Below are positions 25,544-35,076 of a DNA stretch of 64,000 nucleotides, one piece after another. The DNA comes from Rhodanobacteraceae bacterium ZG21-1 (GTDB taxonomy: Bacteria; Pseudomonadota; Gammaproteobacteria; Xanthomonadales; Rhodanobacteraceae), in assembly GCA_021390615.1 (NCBI GenBank), contig JAJEJU010000025.1, positions 1,302,001-1,366,000 of the forward strand. The letters are read 5' to 3'. A model generated the notes under the pieces. It worked only from the letters and a program-made list of their open reading frames with translations. It did no database searches and was not told the DNA's origin. The translations under genes were made by a program, and so were the position numbers. Position 1 is the first letter of the stretch; every line of letters begins with the position of its first letter.

Positions 25544-26008
25544 CTAGCCCTTCGGCGGCGGATCGCCCATCCAGCGCCGCGCGCCCGGCCCGGCCCGGCC
25601 CGAACGATCTTCCGGATTGGTCAGCTTGCAGCGCTTCACCGACAGGCAGCCGCAGCCGATGCATTCGTCCAGGCTGATGTTCAGCCGCTGCAGCTCGGCG
25701 ATGCGCTGCTCCACCCGCGCCTTCCATTCGCGCGACAGCCGCTGCCAGTCGCTGCCGGTGGGCACGTGGTCGGTCGGCAGCAGGGCCAGCTGCGCGGCGA
25801 TCTCCTCCAGGCTGTAGCCGATCCGCTGGGCGAACACGATGAAGGCGATGCGGCGCAGGGTGGAGCGCCGGTAGCGCCGGTGGCCGGGACCGCTGCGCAC
25901 CGATTCGATCAGTCCGCGCGACTCGTAGAAGCGCAGCGCCGACGCCGCGACGCCGCTGCGTTGCGAGATATGGCTGATGGTGAACAGGGGGTCGGCATCG
26001 AAACGCAT
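25544..26008 (-). CDS. soxR: Redox-sensitive MerR-family activator SoxR
   Basis: 154 residues. MerR winged helix (FTISHISQRSGVAASALRFY, ESRGLIESVRSGPGHRRYRR), dimerisation helix, and the [2Fe-2S] cysteine cluster CIGCGCLSVKRC near residue 120, the hallmark CxxCxC(x5)C of SoxR. SoxR is activated by redox-cycling compounds such as phenazines and quinones. In non-enteric bacteria it usually controls efflux pumps and monooxygenases directly, and here it is divergent from an RND pump operon with a MerR-type promoter between them. Confidence 0.93.
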   Translation of the reverse strand: MRFDADPLFTISHISQRSGVAASALRFYESRGLIESVRSGPGHRRYRRSTLRRIAFIVFAQRIGYSLEEIAAQLALLPTDHVPTGSDWQRLSREWKARVEQRIAELQRLNISLDECIGCGCLSVKRCKLTNPEDRSGRAGPGARRWMGDPPPKG

Positions 26009-26025
26009 CGTTTCCCTCGCGGCGC

Positions 26026-26056
26026 TTGACTTGAAGTTCACTTTAACTTGCAGACT
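26026..26056 (+). promoter_or_regulatory. Long-spacer MerR-type promoter, probable SoxR box
   Basis: TTGACT (-35) and CAGACT (weak -10) are 19 bases apart, the stretched spacing that MerR-family activators correct by twisting DNA. The spacer contains TGAAGTTCACTTTAACTTG, an imperfect dyad, and TTGACTTGAAGTT resembles the left half of known SoxR sites (TTGACCTCAAGTT). It lies between soxR and the RND operon. Confidence 0.6.
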
Positions 26057-26140
26057 GAGGGCAAGCAAACCCCTGCTGTCACGCCGCCAGCGCCTTGCGC
26101 GTCCTGTGCTGCGACGCCCCTTTCTTCGAGGACACCCCCC

Positions 26141-27328
26141 ATGTTCAGCCTCATACCAGCTCGAGTCCGCCCGCGGGCCGGGCTCGCCTGCCTCGTCGCC
26201 ATGACGATGGCGCTCGCCGGCTGCAACGCCGGCAACGCGGCGGCCAGCGCGCCGCCGCCGCCCGAAGTCGGCGTCGCCACGGTGGCGACGCGCCCGGTGC
26301 AGGCCTGGGACGAATTCAACGGCCGCGTCGGCGCGGTCGACAACGTATCCCTGCGGCCGCGCGTCAGCGGCTACATCGAGCGCGTCGCCTACCGCGAGGG
26401 CGACGAGATGAAGCAGGGCGACCTGCTGTTCGTGATCGATCCGCGCCCCTACCGCGACGCTCTGGCCAGCGCCGAGGCGCAGCTGGCCAGGGCGCGCGCC
26501 GCGTCTGGCCTGGCCCAGACGCAGGCACAGCGCGCGCAGACCCTGATCGACGCCAAGGCGATTTCCCGCGAGGAGTTCGACAGCCGCCACGCCGACCTGG
26601 CCCAGACCGGCGCCGACGTGCGCGCCGCCGAAGCGGCAGTGGCCACCGCCCAGCTCAATCTCGGCTTCACCGAGGTGCGCGCGCCGGTGGCCGGTCGCGC
26701 CGGCCGCGCCCTGCTCACCGTGGGCAACCTGGCTCAGGCCGACCAGAGCGTGCTGACCACCCTGGTCTCGCAGGACCCGATGTACGTCTACTTCGACTGC
26801 GACGAGCACAGCTACCTGCGCTATCAGGCGCTGGCGCGCTCGGGCGCACGCCGCGACGGCGGCAACCCGGTGCGCGTAGGCCTGGCCGACGAGAGCGGCT
26901 TCCCGCGCCAGGGCACGGTCGATTTCCTCGACAACCAGGTCGACCCGGCCACCGGCACGATCCGCGCGCGCGCGCTGCTGCGCAATCCCGACCGCGCGCT
27001 CACCCCAGGCCTGTACGCGCGCGTGCAGCTGCCCGGCAGCGGCGAGTTCAAGGCGCTGCTGATCGACGACCGCGCAGTGCTCACCGACCAGGACCGCAAA
27101 TACGTCTACGTGCTCGGCCCGGACGACAAGGCGCTGCGCAAAGACATCGTGCCGGGACGCCTGATCGACGGCCTGCGCGTGGTCGAGTCGGGGCTCGCTG
27201 CGGGTGACCGGGTGATCGTCAACGGCACCGAGAAGATCTTCTTCCCCGGCATGCCGGTGCGCCCGCAGATCGTCGCGATGGATGCGCCGGCGGCCGTCGC
27301 CGCGCCTGCCGCCGTGGCGGCGAAGTAG
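26141..27328 (+). CDS. RND efflux periplasmic adaptor (membrane fusion protein)
   Basis: 395 residues, lipoprotein: signal peptide with lipobox LAGC (Cys about residue 28). HlyD-type layout: lipoyl half RVSGYIERVAYREGDEMKQG, alpha-helical hairpin (ALASAEAQLARARAASGLAQ ... AKAISREEFDSRHADLAQTG), second lipoyl half TEVRAPVAGRAGRALLTVGN, then beta-barrel and membrane-proximal domains with VDPATGTIRARALLRNPDRA. Resembles MexE/BpeE-type adaptors. GGACA precedes the ATG. First gene of the adaptor-permease-channel operon. Confidence 0.94.
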   Translation: MFSLIPARVRPRAGLACLVAMTMALAGCNAGNAAASAPPPPEVGVATVATRPVQAWDEFNGRVGAVDNVSLRPRVSGYIERVAYREGDEMKQGDLLFVIDPRPYRDALASAEAQLARARAASGLAQTQAQRAQTLIDAKAISREEFDSRHADLAQTGADVRAAEAAVATAQLNLGFTEVRAPVAGRAGRALLTVGNLAQADQSVLTTLVSQDPMYVYFDCDEHSYLRYQALARSGARRDGGNPVRVGLADESGFPRQGTVDFLDNQVDPATGTIRARALLRNPDRALTPGLYARVQLPGSGEFKALLIDDRAVLTDQDRKYVYVLGPDDKALRKDIVPGRLIDGLRVVESGLAAGDRVIVNGTEKIFFPGMPVRPQIVAMDAPAAVAAPAAVAAK

Positions 27329-27337
27329 GAGCCGGCC

Positions 27338-30300
27338 ATGGACTTCTCGAAATTCTTCATCGACCGGCCGATCTTCGCCATCGTGCTGTCGATCATCATC
27401 TTCGCGGTCGGCATGATCGCGATCCCGATCATGCCGGTGGGCGAATATCCCGAGGTGGTGCCGCCCAGCGTGGTGGTGCGCGCGACCTACCCCGGCGCCA
27501 ATCCCAAGGAGATCGCCGAATCGGTGGCCGAGCCGCTGGAAGAAGCGATCAACGGCGTCGAAGGCATCATGTACATGAAGTCGGTGGCCGGCTCCGACGG
27601 CAGCCTGCAGGTGGTCGTCACCTTCCTGCCCGAGGTCGATCCCGATACGGCGGCGGTGCGCGTGCAGAACCGCGTGGCACAGGCGCTGACGCGGCTGCCG
27701 GACGAAGTGCGCCAATACGGCGTGACCACCCAGAAGCAGTCGCCCACGCCGCTGATGTACGTGAGCCTGTACTCGCCCGACAACCGCTACGACTCGCTGT
27801 ACCTGCGCAACTACCTCACCCTGCACGTCAAGGACGAGCTGTCGCGCATCCCCGGCATCGGCGACGTCGGCCTGTACGGCGCCGGCGACTACGCCATGCG
27901 CGTGTGGCTGGACCCGAACAAGCTGGCCTCGCGCGGGCTCACCGCGGCCGACGCGGTCAACGCGATCCGCGAACAGAACGTGCAGGTCTCGGCCGGCCAG
28001 CTCGGCGCCGAGCCTGCGCCGAAGAACACCGACTTCCTGATCTCGATCAACGTGCGCGGCCGCCTGCGCAGCGAGCGGGAGTTCGGCGAGATCGTGCTGA
28101 AGAACGGCGCCGACGGCCAGGTCACCAAGCTCAGCGACGTGGCGCGGGTGGAGCTGGGCGCCAGCGACTACACCCTGCACTCGCTCAACGACACCCAGAA
28201 CGGCGCCACCGCGGGCATCTTCCTGTCGCCGGGCGCCAATGCGATCGGCGTCGCCGACGCGGTCTACGCCAAGCTGCACGAGCTGTCCGAAAGCTTCCCG
28301 CCGGGCGTCGCCTATCGTCCGGTGTGGGACCCGACCGTGTTCGTGCGCGATTCGATCAGCGCCGTGCAGCACACCCTGATCGAAGCGGTGGTGCTGGTGG
28401 TGCTGGTAGTGATCCTGTTCCTGCAGACCTGGCGCGCCTCGATCATTCCGCTGGTGGCGGTGCCGGTGTCGATCGTCGGCTCGTTCGCCTGGCTGTACCT
28501 GCTCGGCTACTCGGTCAACACGCTGACCTTGTTCGGCCTGGTGCTGGCGATCGGCATCGTGGTGGACGACGCCATCGTGGTGGTGGAGAACGTCGAACGT
28601 AACATCGAGCAGGGACTGTCCCCGCGCGATGCGGCACATCAGGCGATGAAGGAAGTCTCCGGGCCGATCGTGGCGATCGCCCTGGTGCTGTGCGCGGTGT
28701 TCGTGCCGATGGCCTTCCTGTCGGGCGTCACCGGGCAGTTCTACAAGCAGTTCGCGGTGACCATCGCGATCTCCACGGTGATCTCGGCGATCAATTCGCT
28801 GACCCTGTCGCCGGCGCTGGCGGCCAAGCTGCTGCGCGCGCACGACGCGCCCAAGGACCGGCTGGCGCGCGGTATCGACCGCGCGTTCGGCTGGCTGTTC
28901 GGCCCGTTCAACCGCTTCTTTCAGCGCAGCTCGGAACGCTACCAGGGCACGGTGGCGCGCACGCTGGGCCGGCGCGGCGCGGTGTTCGCGGTGTATGCGG
29001 TGCTGCTGGCCGCCACCGGCCTGCTGTTCCATACCGTGCCCGGCGGCTTTATCCCGACCCAGGACAAGCTCTACCTGTTCGCCGGCGCCAAGCTGCCCGA
29101 AGGCGCCTCGCTGTCGCGCACCGATGCGGTGAGCCGGCAGATGGTCGAGCTGGCGCACGGCGTGGAAGGCGTCGAGATGGTGCCGGCCTACCCCGGCCTG
29201 AATGCCTTGCAGCAGGTCAACACGCCCAACCTCACGGCTTCCTACATCATTCTCAAGCCGTTCGGTCAGCGCCATCGCAGCGCCACCGAAATCAATGCCG
29301 AACTCAACGCCAAGTTCGCCGGCATCCGCGACGGCTACGCCTATGCGCTGCTGCCGCCGCCGATCCAGGGGCTGGGCAACGGCTCGGGCTACTCGCTGTA
29401 CCTGGAAGACCGCGCCGGGCTCGGCTACGGCGCACTGCAGGATGCGCTGAACACCTTCCGCGGCGCGATCGCGCAGACCCCAGGCATGGGCTTCCCAGTC
29501 AGTTCCTACCAGGCCAACATCCCGCAGCTGGAGGTGAAGGTGGATCGCGTGAAGGCGAAGGCGCAGGGGGTCGCGCTCACCGACCTGTTCGACACCTTGC
29601 AGACCTATCTCGGCTCGGTCTACGTCAACGACTTCAACCTGTTCGGGCGCGTCTACCGCGTGATGGCGCAGGCCGACACCGCGCACCGCCAGCGCGCGGA
29701 GGACATCGGCAATCTGTACACGCGCAACGACCGCGGCCAGATGGTGCCGGTGGGCGCGATGGTCACCGTCACGCCGAGCTACGGCCCCGACCCGGTGGTG
29801 CGCTACAACGGCTATCCGGCGGCCGACCTGATCGGCGACGCCGACCCGCGCGTGCTCTCATCCGGCCAGACCATCGCCAAGCTGCAGGAGATCGCGGCCA
29901 AGGTGCTGCCGCGCGGGATCAAGCTGGAATGGAGCGACCTCAGCTATCAGCAGGTCACCCAGAGCAACGCCGCCGCGATCGTATTCCCGCTGGCGGTGAT
30001 GCTGGCCTTCCTGGTGCTGGCCGCGCTGTACGAAAGCTGGACCCTGCCGCTGGCAGTGATCCTGATCGTACCGGTGTGCATGTGCGCGGCCCTGCTCGGC
30101 GTATGGCTGTCCGGCGGCGACAACAACGTGTTCGTACAGGTGGGCCTGGTGGTGCTGATGGGCTTGGCCTGCAAGAACGCGATCCTGATCGTGGAGTTCG
30201 CCCGCGAGCTGGAAATGCAGGGCATGGCCACGGTGAAGGCCGCGCTGGAAGCCTGCCGGCTGCGCCTGCGCCCGATCGTGATGACCTCGGTGGCCTTCAT

Positions 30301-30526
30301 CGCCGGCTCGGTGCCGCTGCTGCTCGGCCACGGCGCCGGCAGCGAAGTGCGCGCCGCCACCGGCGTCACCGTGTTCGCCGGCATGCTCGGCGTCACCGTG
30401 TTCGGCCTCTTCCTCACCCCGGTGTTCTACGTCGCCCTGCGCAAGCTGGCGCGACGCCCCGCCTGGTCCGGCGAGCACAGCTCGATGGACGGCGAACCCG
30501 GCGCCCTGGAGCACGCTCATGGCTAA
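27338..30526 (+). CDS. RND multidrug efflux permease (HAE1 family)
   Basis: 1062 residues, full length. N-terminal FIDRPIFAIVLSIIIFAVG, the proton-relay aspartates in IGIVVDDAIVVVENVE on TM4, and TM10-12 elements GLACKNAILIVEFARELEMQ and AATGVTVFAGMLGVTVFGLF. Trimeric proton/drug antiporter of the MexF/AcrB type that takes drugs from the periplasm and inner-membrane outer leaflet. The link to SoxR suggests redox-active or aromatic substrates. Overlaps the next gene by 8 bases. Confidence 0.96.
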   Translation: MDFSKFFIDRPIFAIVLSIIIFAVGMIAIPIMPVGEYPEVVPPSVVVRATYPGANPKEIAESVAEPLEEAINGVEGIMYMKSVAGSDGSLQVVVTFLPEVDPDTAAVRVQNRVAQALTRLPDEVRQYGVTTQKQSPTPLMYVSLYSPDNRYDSLYLRNYLTLHVKDELSRIPGIGDVGLYGAGDYAMRVWLDPNKLASRGLTAADAVNAIREQNVQVSAGQLGAEPAPKNTDFLISINVRGRLRSEREFGEIVLKNGADGQVTKLSDVARVELGASDYTLHSLNDTQNGATAGIFLSPGANAIGVADAVYAKLHELSESFPPGVAYRPVWDPTVFVRDSISAVQHTLIEAVVLVVLVVILFLQTWRASIIPLVAVPVSIVGSFAWLYLLGYSVNTLTLFGLVLAIGIVVDDAIVVVENVERNIEQGLSPRDAAHQAMKEVSGPIVAIALVLCAVFVPMAFLSGVTGQFYKQFAVTIAISTVISAINSLTLSPALAAKLLRAHDAPKDRLARGIDRAFGWLFGPFNRFFQRSSERYQGTVARTLGRRGAVFAVYAVLLAATGLLFHTVPGGFIPTQDKLYLFAGAKLPEGASLSRTDAVSRQMVELAHGVEGVEMVPAYPGLNALQQVNTPNLTASYIILKPFGQRHRSATEINAELNAKFAGIRDGYAYALLPPPIQGLGNGSGYSLYLEDRAGLGYGALQDALNTFRGAIAQTPGMGFPVSSYQANIPQLEVKVDRVKAKAQGVALTDLFDTLQTYLGSVYVNDFNLFGRVYRVMAQADTAHRQRAEDIGNLYTRNDRGQMVPVGAMVTVTPSYGPDPVVRYNGYPAADLIGDADPRVLSSGQTIAKLQEIAAKVLPRGIKLEWSDLSYQQVTQSNAAAIVFPLAVMLAFLVLAALYESWTLPLAVILIVPVCMCAALLGVWLSGGDNNVFVQVGLVVLMGLACKNAILIVEFARELEMQGMATVKAALEACRLRLRPIVMTSVAFIAGSVPLLLGHGAGSEVRAATGVTVFAGMLGVTVFGLFLTPVFYVALRKLARRPAWSGEHSSMDGEPGALEHAHG

Positions 30527-32036
30527 GCTTTCTTCCCTGACGATCGCGCTGAGCCTGGCCCTGGCCGGCTGCGCGGTGGGCCCCGACTATCATCGCCCCA
30601 CGCTGGCGCTGCCCGCCCAGTACGCACGCCAGTCGACTGCTGCCGACGATGCGGCGACATCCGACGCAGCCAGGCCGAACGCCGGCGACGCCGAGTTCTG
30701 GCGCAGCTTCGGCGATCCGCAGCTGAGCGCCCTGGTCGAGCAAGCACTGGCCGCCAATCGCGATCTGTGCGGCGCCATGGCGCACTACGACAGCGCCGCC
30801 GCCCTGCTGCGCGAAAGCAAGTTCGACCGCTACCCCACCGTCACCGCGAACGCCCAAGGCGGCCGCCAGCGGGTCAGCGAAGACCAGTCTTACGGCTATC
30901 CGCGCAGTGCCCGCACCTACAGCGCCGGCATCGACGCGAGCTGGGAGCTGGATCTGTTCGGCCGGGTGCGCCGCAGCGTCGAGGCGCAGCGCGCCGAGAC
31001 CGCGGCCAGCGCAGACGACCTGGCCGCGCTGCAGGTGGCGATCGCCGGCGAAACCGCGAGCACCTATGTGCAACTGCGCGGCCTGCAGGAGCGCCTGCGC
31101 GTGGCGCAGGACAACGCCGCCAACCAGCGCGACACGCTGCAGTTGGTCGACGCGCGCCTGGCCGCGGGCCGCGGCACCGAGTTCGACAGCGCGCGGGCGC
31201 GCGCGCAGTTCGAGACCACCGCTTCGCGCGTGCCGGCGCTGCAGGCGCAGATCGCGGTGGCCGAGCATCGCCTTGCGGTGCTCACCGGACACACGCCGGA
31301 AGCCTTGATCGCCGAACTCGATCCGGCCCGGCCGCTGCCGGCGCTGCCCGCACGCATCGATCCCGGCACGCCGGGCGACTTGTTGCGCCGGCGGCCGGAC
31401 ATCGCGGCGGCGGAACAGCGCCTGCATGCCGCTACCGCGCGGGTCGGCGTGGCCACCGCCGACCTGTTCCCGCGGCTGAGCCTGAGCGGCCTGCTCGGCA
31501 CCCAGGCGTTCCATAACGACGCGCTGTTCAAGAGCGGCGCCGAGACCAACAGCGCCCTGCTCGGCATCGACTGGTCCTTCCTCGACGTGGGCCGCGTGCG
31601 TGCGCGCATCGCGGCCAGCCGCAGCGATGCAGCCGGCCTGCTGGCGCAGTACCAGCAGACCGTGCTGCTGGCGCTGGAGGACACCGAGAACGCCCTGGTG
31701 CGCGACGCCCGCACACGCAGCGAAGACCAACAGCTCGAGCTCGCCGCGCGCGACAGCGCGCAGGCCGCCCGGCTGGCGCGGCTGCGCTACCAGGCCGGCG
31801 AGATCGATCTGTACGAAGTGCTGGACGCCGAACGCAGCCTGCTCGCCGCGCAGGATGCCTTCGCCGACAGCCGCACGCGCAGCGTCACCGCCGCCGTCGC
31901 GCTGTACCAGGCACTGGCCGGCGGCTGGCCGCAACGCGAGCCCGCGCGAACGGACACGGCGGCGGCCGTCGCGAGCAGGGTGCAGACCGGCGCATCTGTA
32001 CCGTCATCGCCTGTCCGGAACGACGTGGCGTTCTGA
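30519..32036 (+). CDS. Outer-membrane efflux channel, NodT family lipoprotein
   Basis: 505 residues. Lipobox LAGC (SLALAGCAVGPDYHRP), then two repeats of the TolC-type outer-membrane efflux domain: residues about 60-260 (EQALAANRDLCGAMAHYDSA, GIDASWELDLFGRVRRSVEA) and 270-470 (LLRRRPDIAAAEQRLHAATA, LARLRYQAGEIDLYEVLDAE). GPDYHRP and DLLRRRPDI are typical of NodT/OprM-type channels. Completes the tripartite pump started at 26141 and overlaps the permease stop, so all three are coupled. Confidence 0.95.
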   Translation: MAKLSSLTIALSLALAGCAVGPDYHRPTLALPAQYARQSTAADDAATSDAARPNAGDAEFWRSFGDPQLSALVEQALAANRDLCGAMAHYDSAAALLRESKFDRYPTVTANAQGGRQRVSEDQSYGYPRSARTYSAGIDASWELDLFGRVRRSVEAQRAETAASADDLAALQVAIAGETASTYVQLRGLQERLRVAQDNAANQRDTLQLVDARLAAGRGTEFDSARARAQFETTASRVPALQAQIAVAEHRLAVLTGHTPEALIAELDPARPLPALPARIDPGTPGDLLRRRPDIAAAEQRLHAATARVGVATADLFPRLSLSGLLGTQAFHNDALFKSGAETNSALLGIDWSFLDVGRVRARIAASRSDAAGLLAQYQQTVLLALEDTENALVRDARTRSEDQQLELAARDSAQAARLARLRYQAGEIDLYEVLDAERSLLAAQDAFADSRTRSVTAAVALYQALAGGWPQREPARTDTAAAVASRVQTGASVPSSPVRNDVAF

Positions 32037-32039
32037 GTC

Positions 32040-32503
32040 ATCGACCCGTACTCACACGACAGGAGCCACGACCATGGCGGGTTCGGCAGACTTCGAGACA
32101 GGCCTGCAGCGATGGCAGGCGATCGACGTCGTCTTCGCGGAGGGCGACGTCGGCCACCTACTCGAAGACTGCTTGCTCGAACTCTCGACGCCGAGCTCGC
32201 CGGTCCGCGGCTTCGCTCAAGGACAGGGCGAAGAACATCGCGTGCAGGCTGCCGGTGCGCGAAGCTCGCTCGACACGTGCACCACCGACCCATCCGGCGC
32301 CAGCGGGCTGCGTCCTCTCGAAGTGATGCGTCGCAGGTCCGGTTCGGCATCCGCCTGCCGAGCCGGCATCCAGCGCAGCGCGGCCGGCACGCGCCAGCCA
32401 ACGCAAGGCACGCCTGCCAGCCCACGCATCACCGAAGCATGCCGGCGCACAGACGTCGATGCGATGTCAGGCCATCGGCACGCCGATCACTGGATAGACG
32501 GCC
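32040..32503. other. Gap between efflux operon and MFS gene, with a doubtful reading frame
   Basis: An ATG at 32074 has a good AGGAG ribosome binding site and opens a 146-codon plus-strand frame ending at 32514, inside the MFS start. The first 45 residues (MAGSADFETGLQRWQAIDVV...) look protein-like; the rest becomes arginine/serine/threonine-rich and unlike a folded protein. It may be a decayed gene. I found no homology-like motif and do not call it a gene. Confidence 0.35.
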
Positions 32504-33712
32504 ATGCAGACTGAAACGCCCATACGCCGAGAGACCGAGAGCACGCCGTGGAGCGCTATGGTCTGCGTGATCCTGGCCGGCATCGTGGCCGCCCTGCATG
32601 TGGGCAAGGCGCCGATCGCGCTGGCGCAGATGCAGGGCGAGTTCGGTCGCAGCCTGGCCTCGCTGTCGTGGGTGATGTCGGTGTTCCCGCTGGTCGGCGT
32701 GATCGGCGGCATCGCTTCGGGCGCGCTGGTGCAGCGTGGCGGCGACCGCCGCATGCTCGGCCTGGGCCTGTGCACCCTGGCCGCTGCCAGCACGGCGGGC
32801 GCACTGAGCCACGGCTACGCATGGCTGATCGCAACACGCGTGATCGAGGGCCTGGGCTTCGTGATCGTGGTGGTGGCCGCGCCCGCCTTGCTGCACCGGC
32901 TCACGCCGCCGCGGCGGCACGCTCTGGTGTTCGGCTTCTGGAGCGTGTTCATGGCCAGCGGCATGGCGCTGTCGATGTTGCTCGGTCCCTCGCTGGGCGG
33001 CTGGCGCCGGCTGTGGCTGCTCGATGCGGCACTCGCCGTGCTGATGGCCCTGCTCTTGGTGACGATCCCGGCATCGCCGCGACAGCAGCGCAGCGTCTCC
33101 ACGCACGAACTGCTGCAGGGCATCGGCGCCACCCTGCGCGCGCGGCGACCGCTGATCCTGGCGCTGGCCTTCGGCATGTACGCGCTGCAGTTCTTCGCCG
33201 TGCTGAGCTTCCTGCCGGTGTTCCTGATGCAGCGCATGGGCATGGACCAGCGCACGGCCGGCACGCTCAGCGCAGCCGTGGTGGCGGCGAACATCCTCGG
33301 CAACGTCGCCGCCGGCGCACTGCTTGCGCATGGCATGCGGCCTGCGCGACTGATGATGCTGACCAGCCTGGCCACCGGCGCATGCGGCGTTGCCCTGTTC
33401 CTGCCCGCCACGCCCCCCACGCTGGCCGTGCTGCTCGGCTTCGCCTTCTCCGCTGCGGGCGGCCTGCTGCCGCCTACCCTGCTGGCCTGCGCGCCGCAGG
33501 CGGTGCCGCAGCCTGCGCTGACGCCGCTGAGCCTGGGCCTGGTGATGCAGGGCAATTACCTGGGCCAGGTGCTGGGGCCGCTGGTGGTCGGCGCCGTCGT
33601 CGGCGCCGCCGGCTGGGCCGCCGCCGCAATCCCGGTGGCGCTGGCTGCGGCGTGCGGCGTCGCGCTGGGCCTGCGGTTCGGATACTCACCAAGGAGACGC
33701 GACCATGCCTGA
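32504..33712 (+). CDS. MFS transporter, 12-TM type
   Basis: 402 residues with twelve hydrophobic segments, from SAMVCVILAGIVAALHVGKA to IPVALAAACGVALGLRFGYS. Motif-A-like sequence ASGALVQRGGDRRMLGLGL follows TM2, and TM4-5 contain RVIEGLGFVIVVVAAPALLH. It looks like a YfcJ/CynX-like permease. The stop overlaps the start of the amidohydrolase gene by 8 bases, indicating a transporter-catabolic enzyme pair. Substrate unknown; an aromatic acid would fit the neighbour. Confidence 0.88.
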   Translation: MQTETPIRRETESTPWSAMVCVILAGIVAALHVGKAPIALAQMQGEFGRSLASLSWVMSVFPLVGVIGGIASGALVQRGGDRRMLGLGLCTLAAASTAGALSHGYAWLIATRVIEGLGFVIVVVAAPALLHRLTPPRRHALVFGFWSVFMASGMALSMLLGPSLGGWRRLWLLDAALAVLMALLLVTIPASPRQQRSVSTHELLQGIGATLRARRPLILALAFGMYALQFFAVLSFLPVFLMQRMGMDQRTAGTLSAAVVAANILGNVAAGALLAHGMRPARLMMLTSLATGACGVALFLPATPPTLAVLLGFAFSAAGGLLPPTLLACAPQAVPQPALTPLSLGLVMQGNYLGQVLGPLVVGAVVGAAGWAAAAIPVALAAACGVALGLRFGYSPRRRDHA

Positions 33713-34664
33713 GCACACGCTGCGCATCGATGTCCACGCCCACGCCTGGAGCACGGACTACCTCGACCGCCTTGCCGCCGCCGGCTTCGCCACCACCGGC
33801 GCGCATCGCGGGCTGGGCGCGGAAACCAGCGACGAGGCCTTGCAGGCCCGCTTTGCGCTGATGGATTCGGCCGGCATCCGGATGCAGGTGCTGTCCGCCA
33901 CGCCGGCCTCGCCGCACTTCGAGCGGCGCGCCGATGCGATAGCGCTGGCGCGGCAGGTCAACGACGAATACGCCGAGCTGGTCCGCCGCCATCCGCAACG
34001 CTTCCGCGCCTTCGCCGCGCTGCCGCTGCCGCACGTCGATGCGGCGCTGGAAGAACTGGAACGCGCGCTGGCGCTGCCCGGCATGCTGGGCGTGGCGATC
34101 ACCACCTCGATCCTCGGCCGCTCCATCGCCGACCCGCGCTTCGAGCCGCTGTATGCCGAACTGGACCGGCGCGGCAGCGTGCTGTACGTGCATCCGGCCG
34201 GCTGCGGCGCGGAATCGCCGCTGATCCAGCAGCATCGGCTGACCTGGGCGGTCGGCGCGCCGGTGGAAGACACCGTGGCGGTGATGCACCTGCTGATTGC
34301 GCAGATTCCGCAGCGCTATCCGCGCCTGAAGATCGTCGCCGGCCATCTGGGCGGCGCCCTCCCGATGCTGCTGCCGCGACTCGACCACGCGGCAAGCTAC
34401 GAAACCCCGGAAGTCCCTGAGCCGCCCAGCGTCGCCCTGAAGCGCCTGTGGTACGACACCGTCGGTCACGACCACGTGCCGGCCCTGCGCGCCGCCGTCG
34501 CAAGCTTCGGCGCGGACCGGCTGCTGCTGGGCAGCGACTTTCCCTATCAGCGCGATGACTTGTTCCGTGCCGCGGTCGGCTACGTCGAACGCGCCGGGCT
34601 CGACGCCGCCGACGTCGAGGCCATCCTCGACCGTAACGCGGCACAGCTGCTCGGGCTGGGCTGA
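33705..34664 (+). CDS. Amidohydrolase-2 family (ACMSD-like) enzyme
   Basis: 319 residues. TIM-barrel metal site in order: RIDVHAHAW (HxH), VLYVHPAGCG (His), KIVAGHLGGALPML (His) and LLLGSDFPYQRDD (Asp). This arrangement matches aminocarboxymuconate-semialdehyde decarboxylase and gamma-resorcylate/2,3-dihydroxybenzoate decarboxylases, which remove CO2 from aromatic or ring-cleavage acids using Zn or Mn. The particular substrate cannot be deduced. Translationally coupled to the MFS transporter upstream. Confidence 0.88.
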   Translation: MPEHTLRIDVHAHAWSTDYLDRLAAAGFATTGAHRGLGAETSDEALQARFALMDSAGIRMQVLSATPASPHFERRADAIALARQVNDEYAELVRRHPQRFRAFAALPLPHVDAALEELERALALPGMLGVAITTSILGRSIADPRFEPLYAELDRRGSVLYVHPAGCGAESPLIQQHRLTWAVGAPVEDTVAVMHLLIAQIPQRYPRLKIVAGHLGGALPMLLPRLDHAASYETPEVPEPPSVALKRLWYDTVGHDHVPALRAAVASFGADRLLLGSDFPYQRDDLFRAAVGYVERAGLDAADVEAILDRNAAQLLGLG

Positions 34665-35076
34665 TGCGTCGCCGATACGCCGACCTTCGCTCTGCCAGTT
34701 CCATCGCGCTGCAGTCGGTGCCGGTGCGTTGCGAGCTCGCTCCTGCCGTGACGCTGGCTCATCCATTGCTGCGGCATGGCCACTGGAATCAGCGCGAGGC
34801 ACGCAGCCGCGCCTGCAACGCATATCGGCGAGATGCGCCACGCCTGTGTCGGTTCGATCTCAGCAGCGGCCCCACGGCAAGGCGGCTACTGCGATGGGGT
34901 GTAGGCGATCCGCCGACCGGCCGGACGCGGATCAACAAGCTGGGCGGCGAAACCGCCCTGCCGTGCCAACCGGTCAGTTCACCCAGACGCTGCCGCCGAG
35001 CAGGCACCAGCCGCCGTGATGCGCGGCATGCCGAATGCGCAAGCGCGACCGTCGCGACCCACCAGGACCTATCCGC
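34665..35076. other. Intergenic region of 412 bases, no gene seen
   Basis: Frames in this stretch give arginine- and cysteine-rich translations without ribosome binding sites. No terminator-like hairpin with a T-run, tRNA or palindrome was found. It separates the amidohydrolase from the pirin gene. Confidence 0.4.

Noticed and set aside
25544..29686. 1380-codon minus-strand frame opposite the RND adaptor and permease
   Set aside because: Only its last 154 codons (soxR) are real; the rest is His/Arg/Gly-rich translation opposite strongly recognisable efflux genes, as expected in GC-rich DNA.
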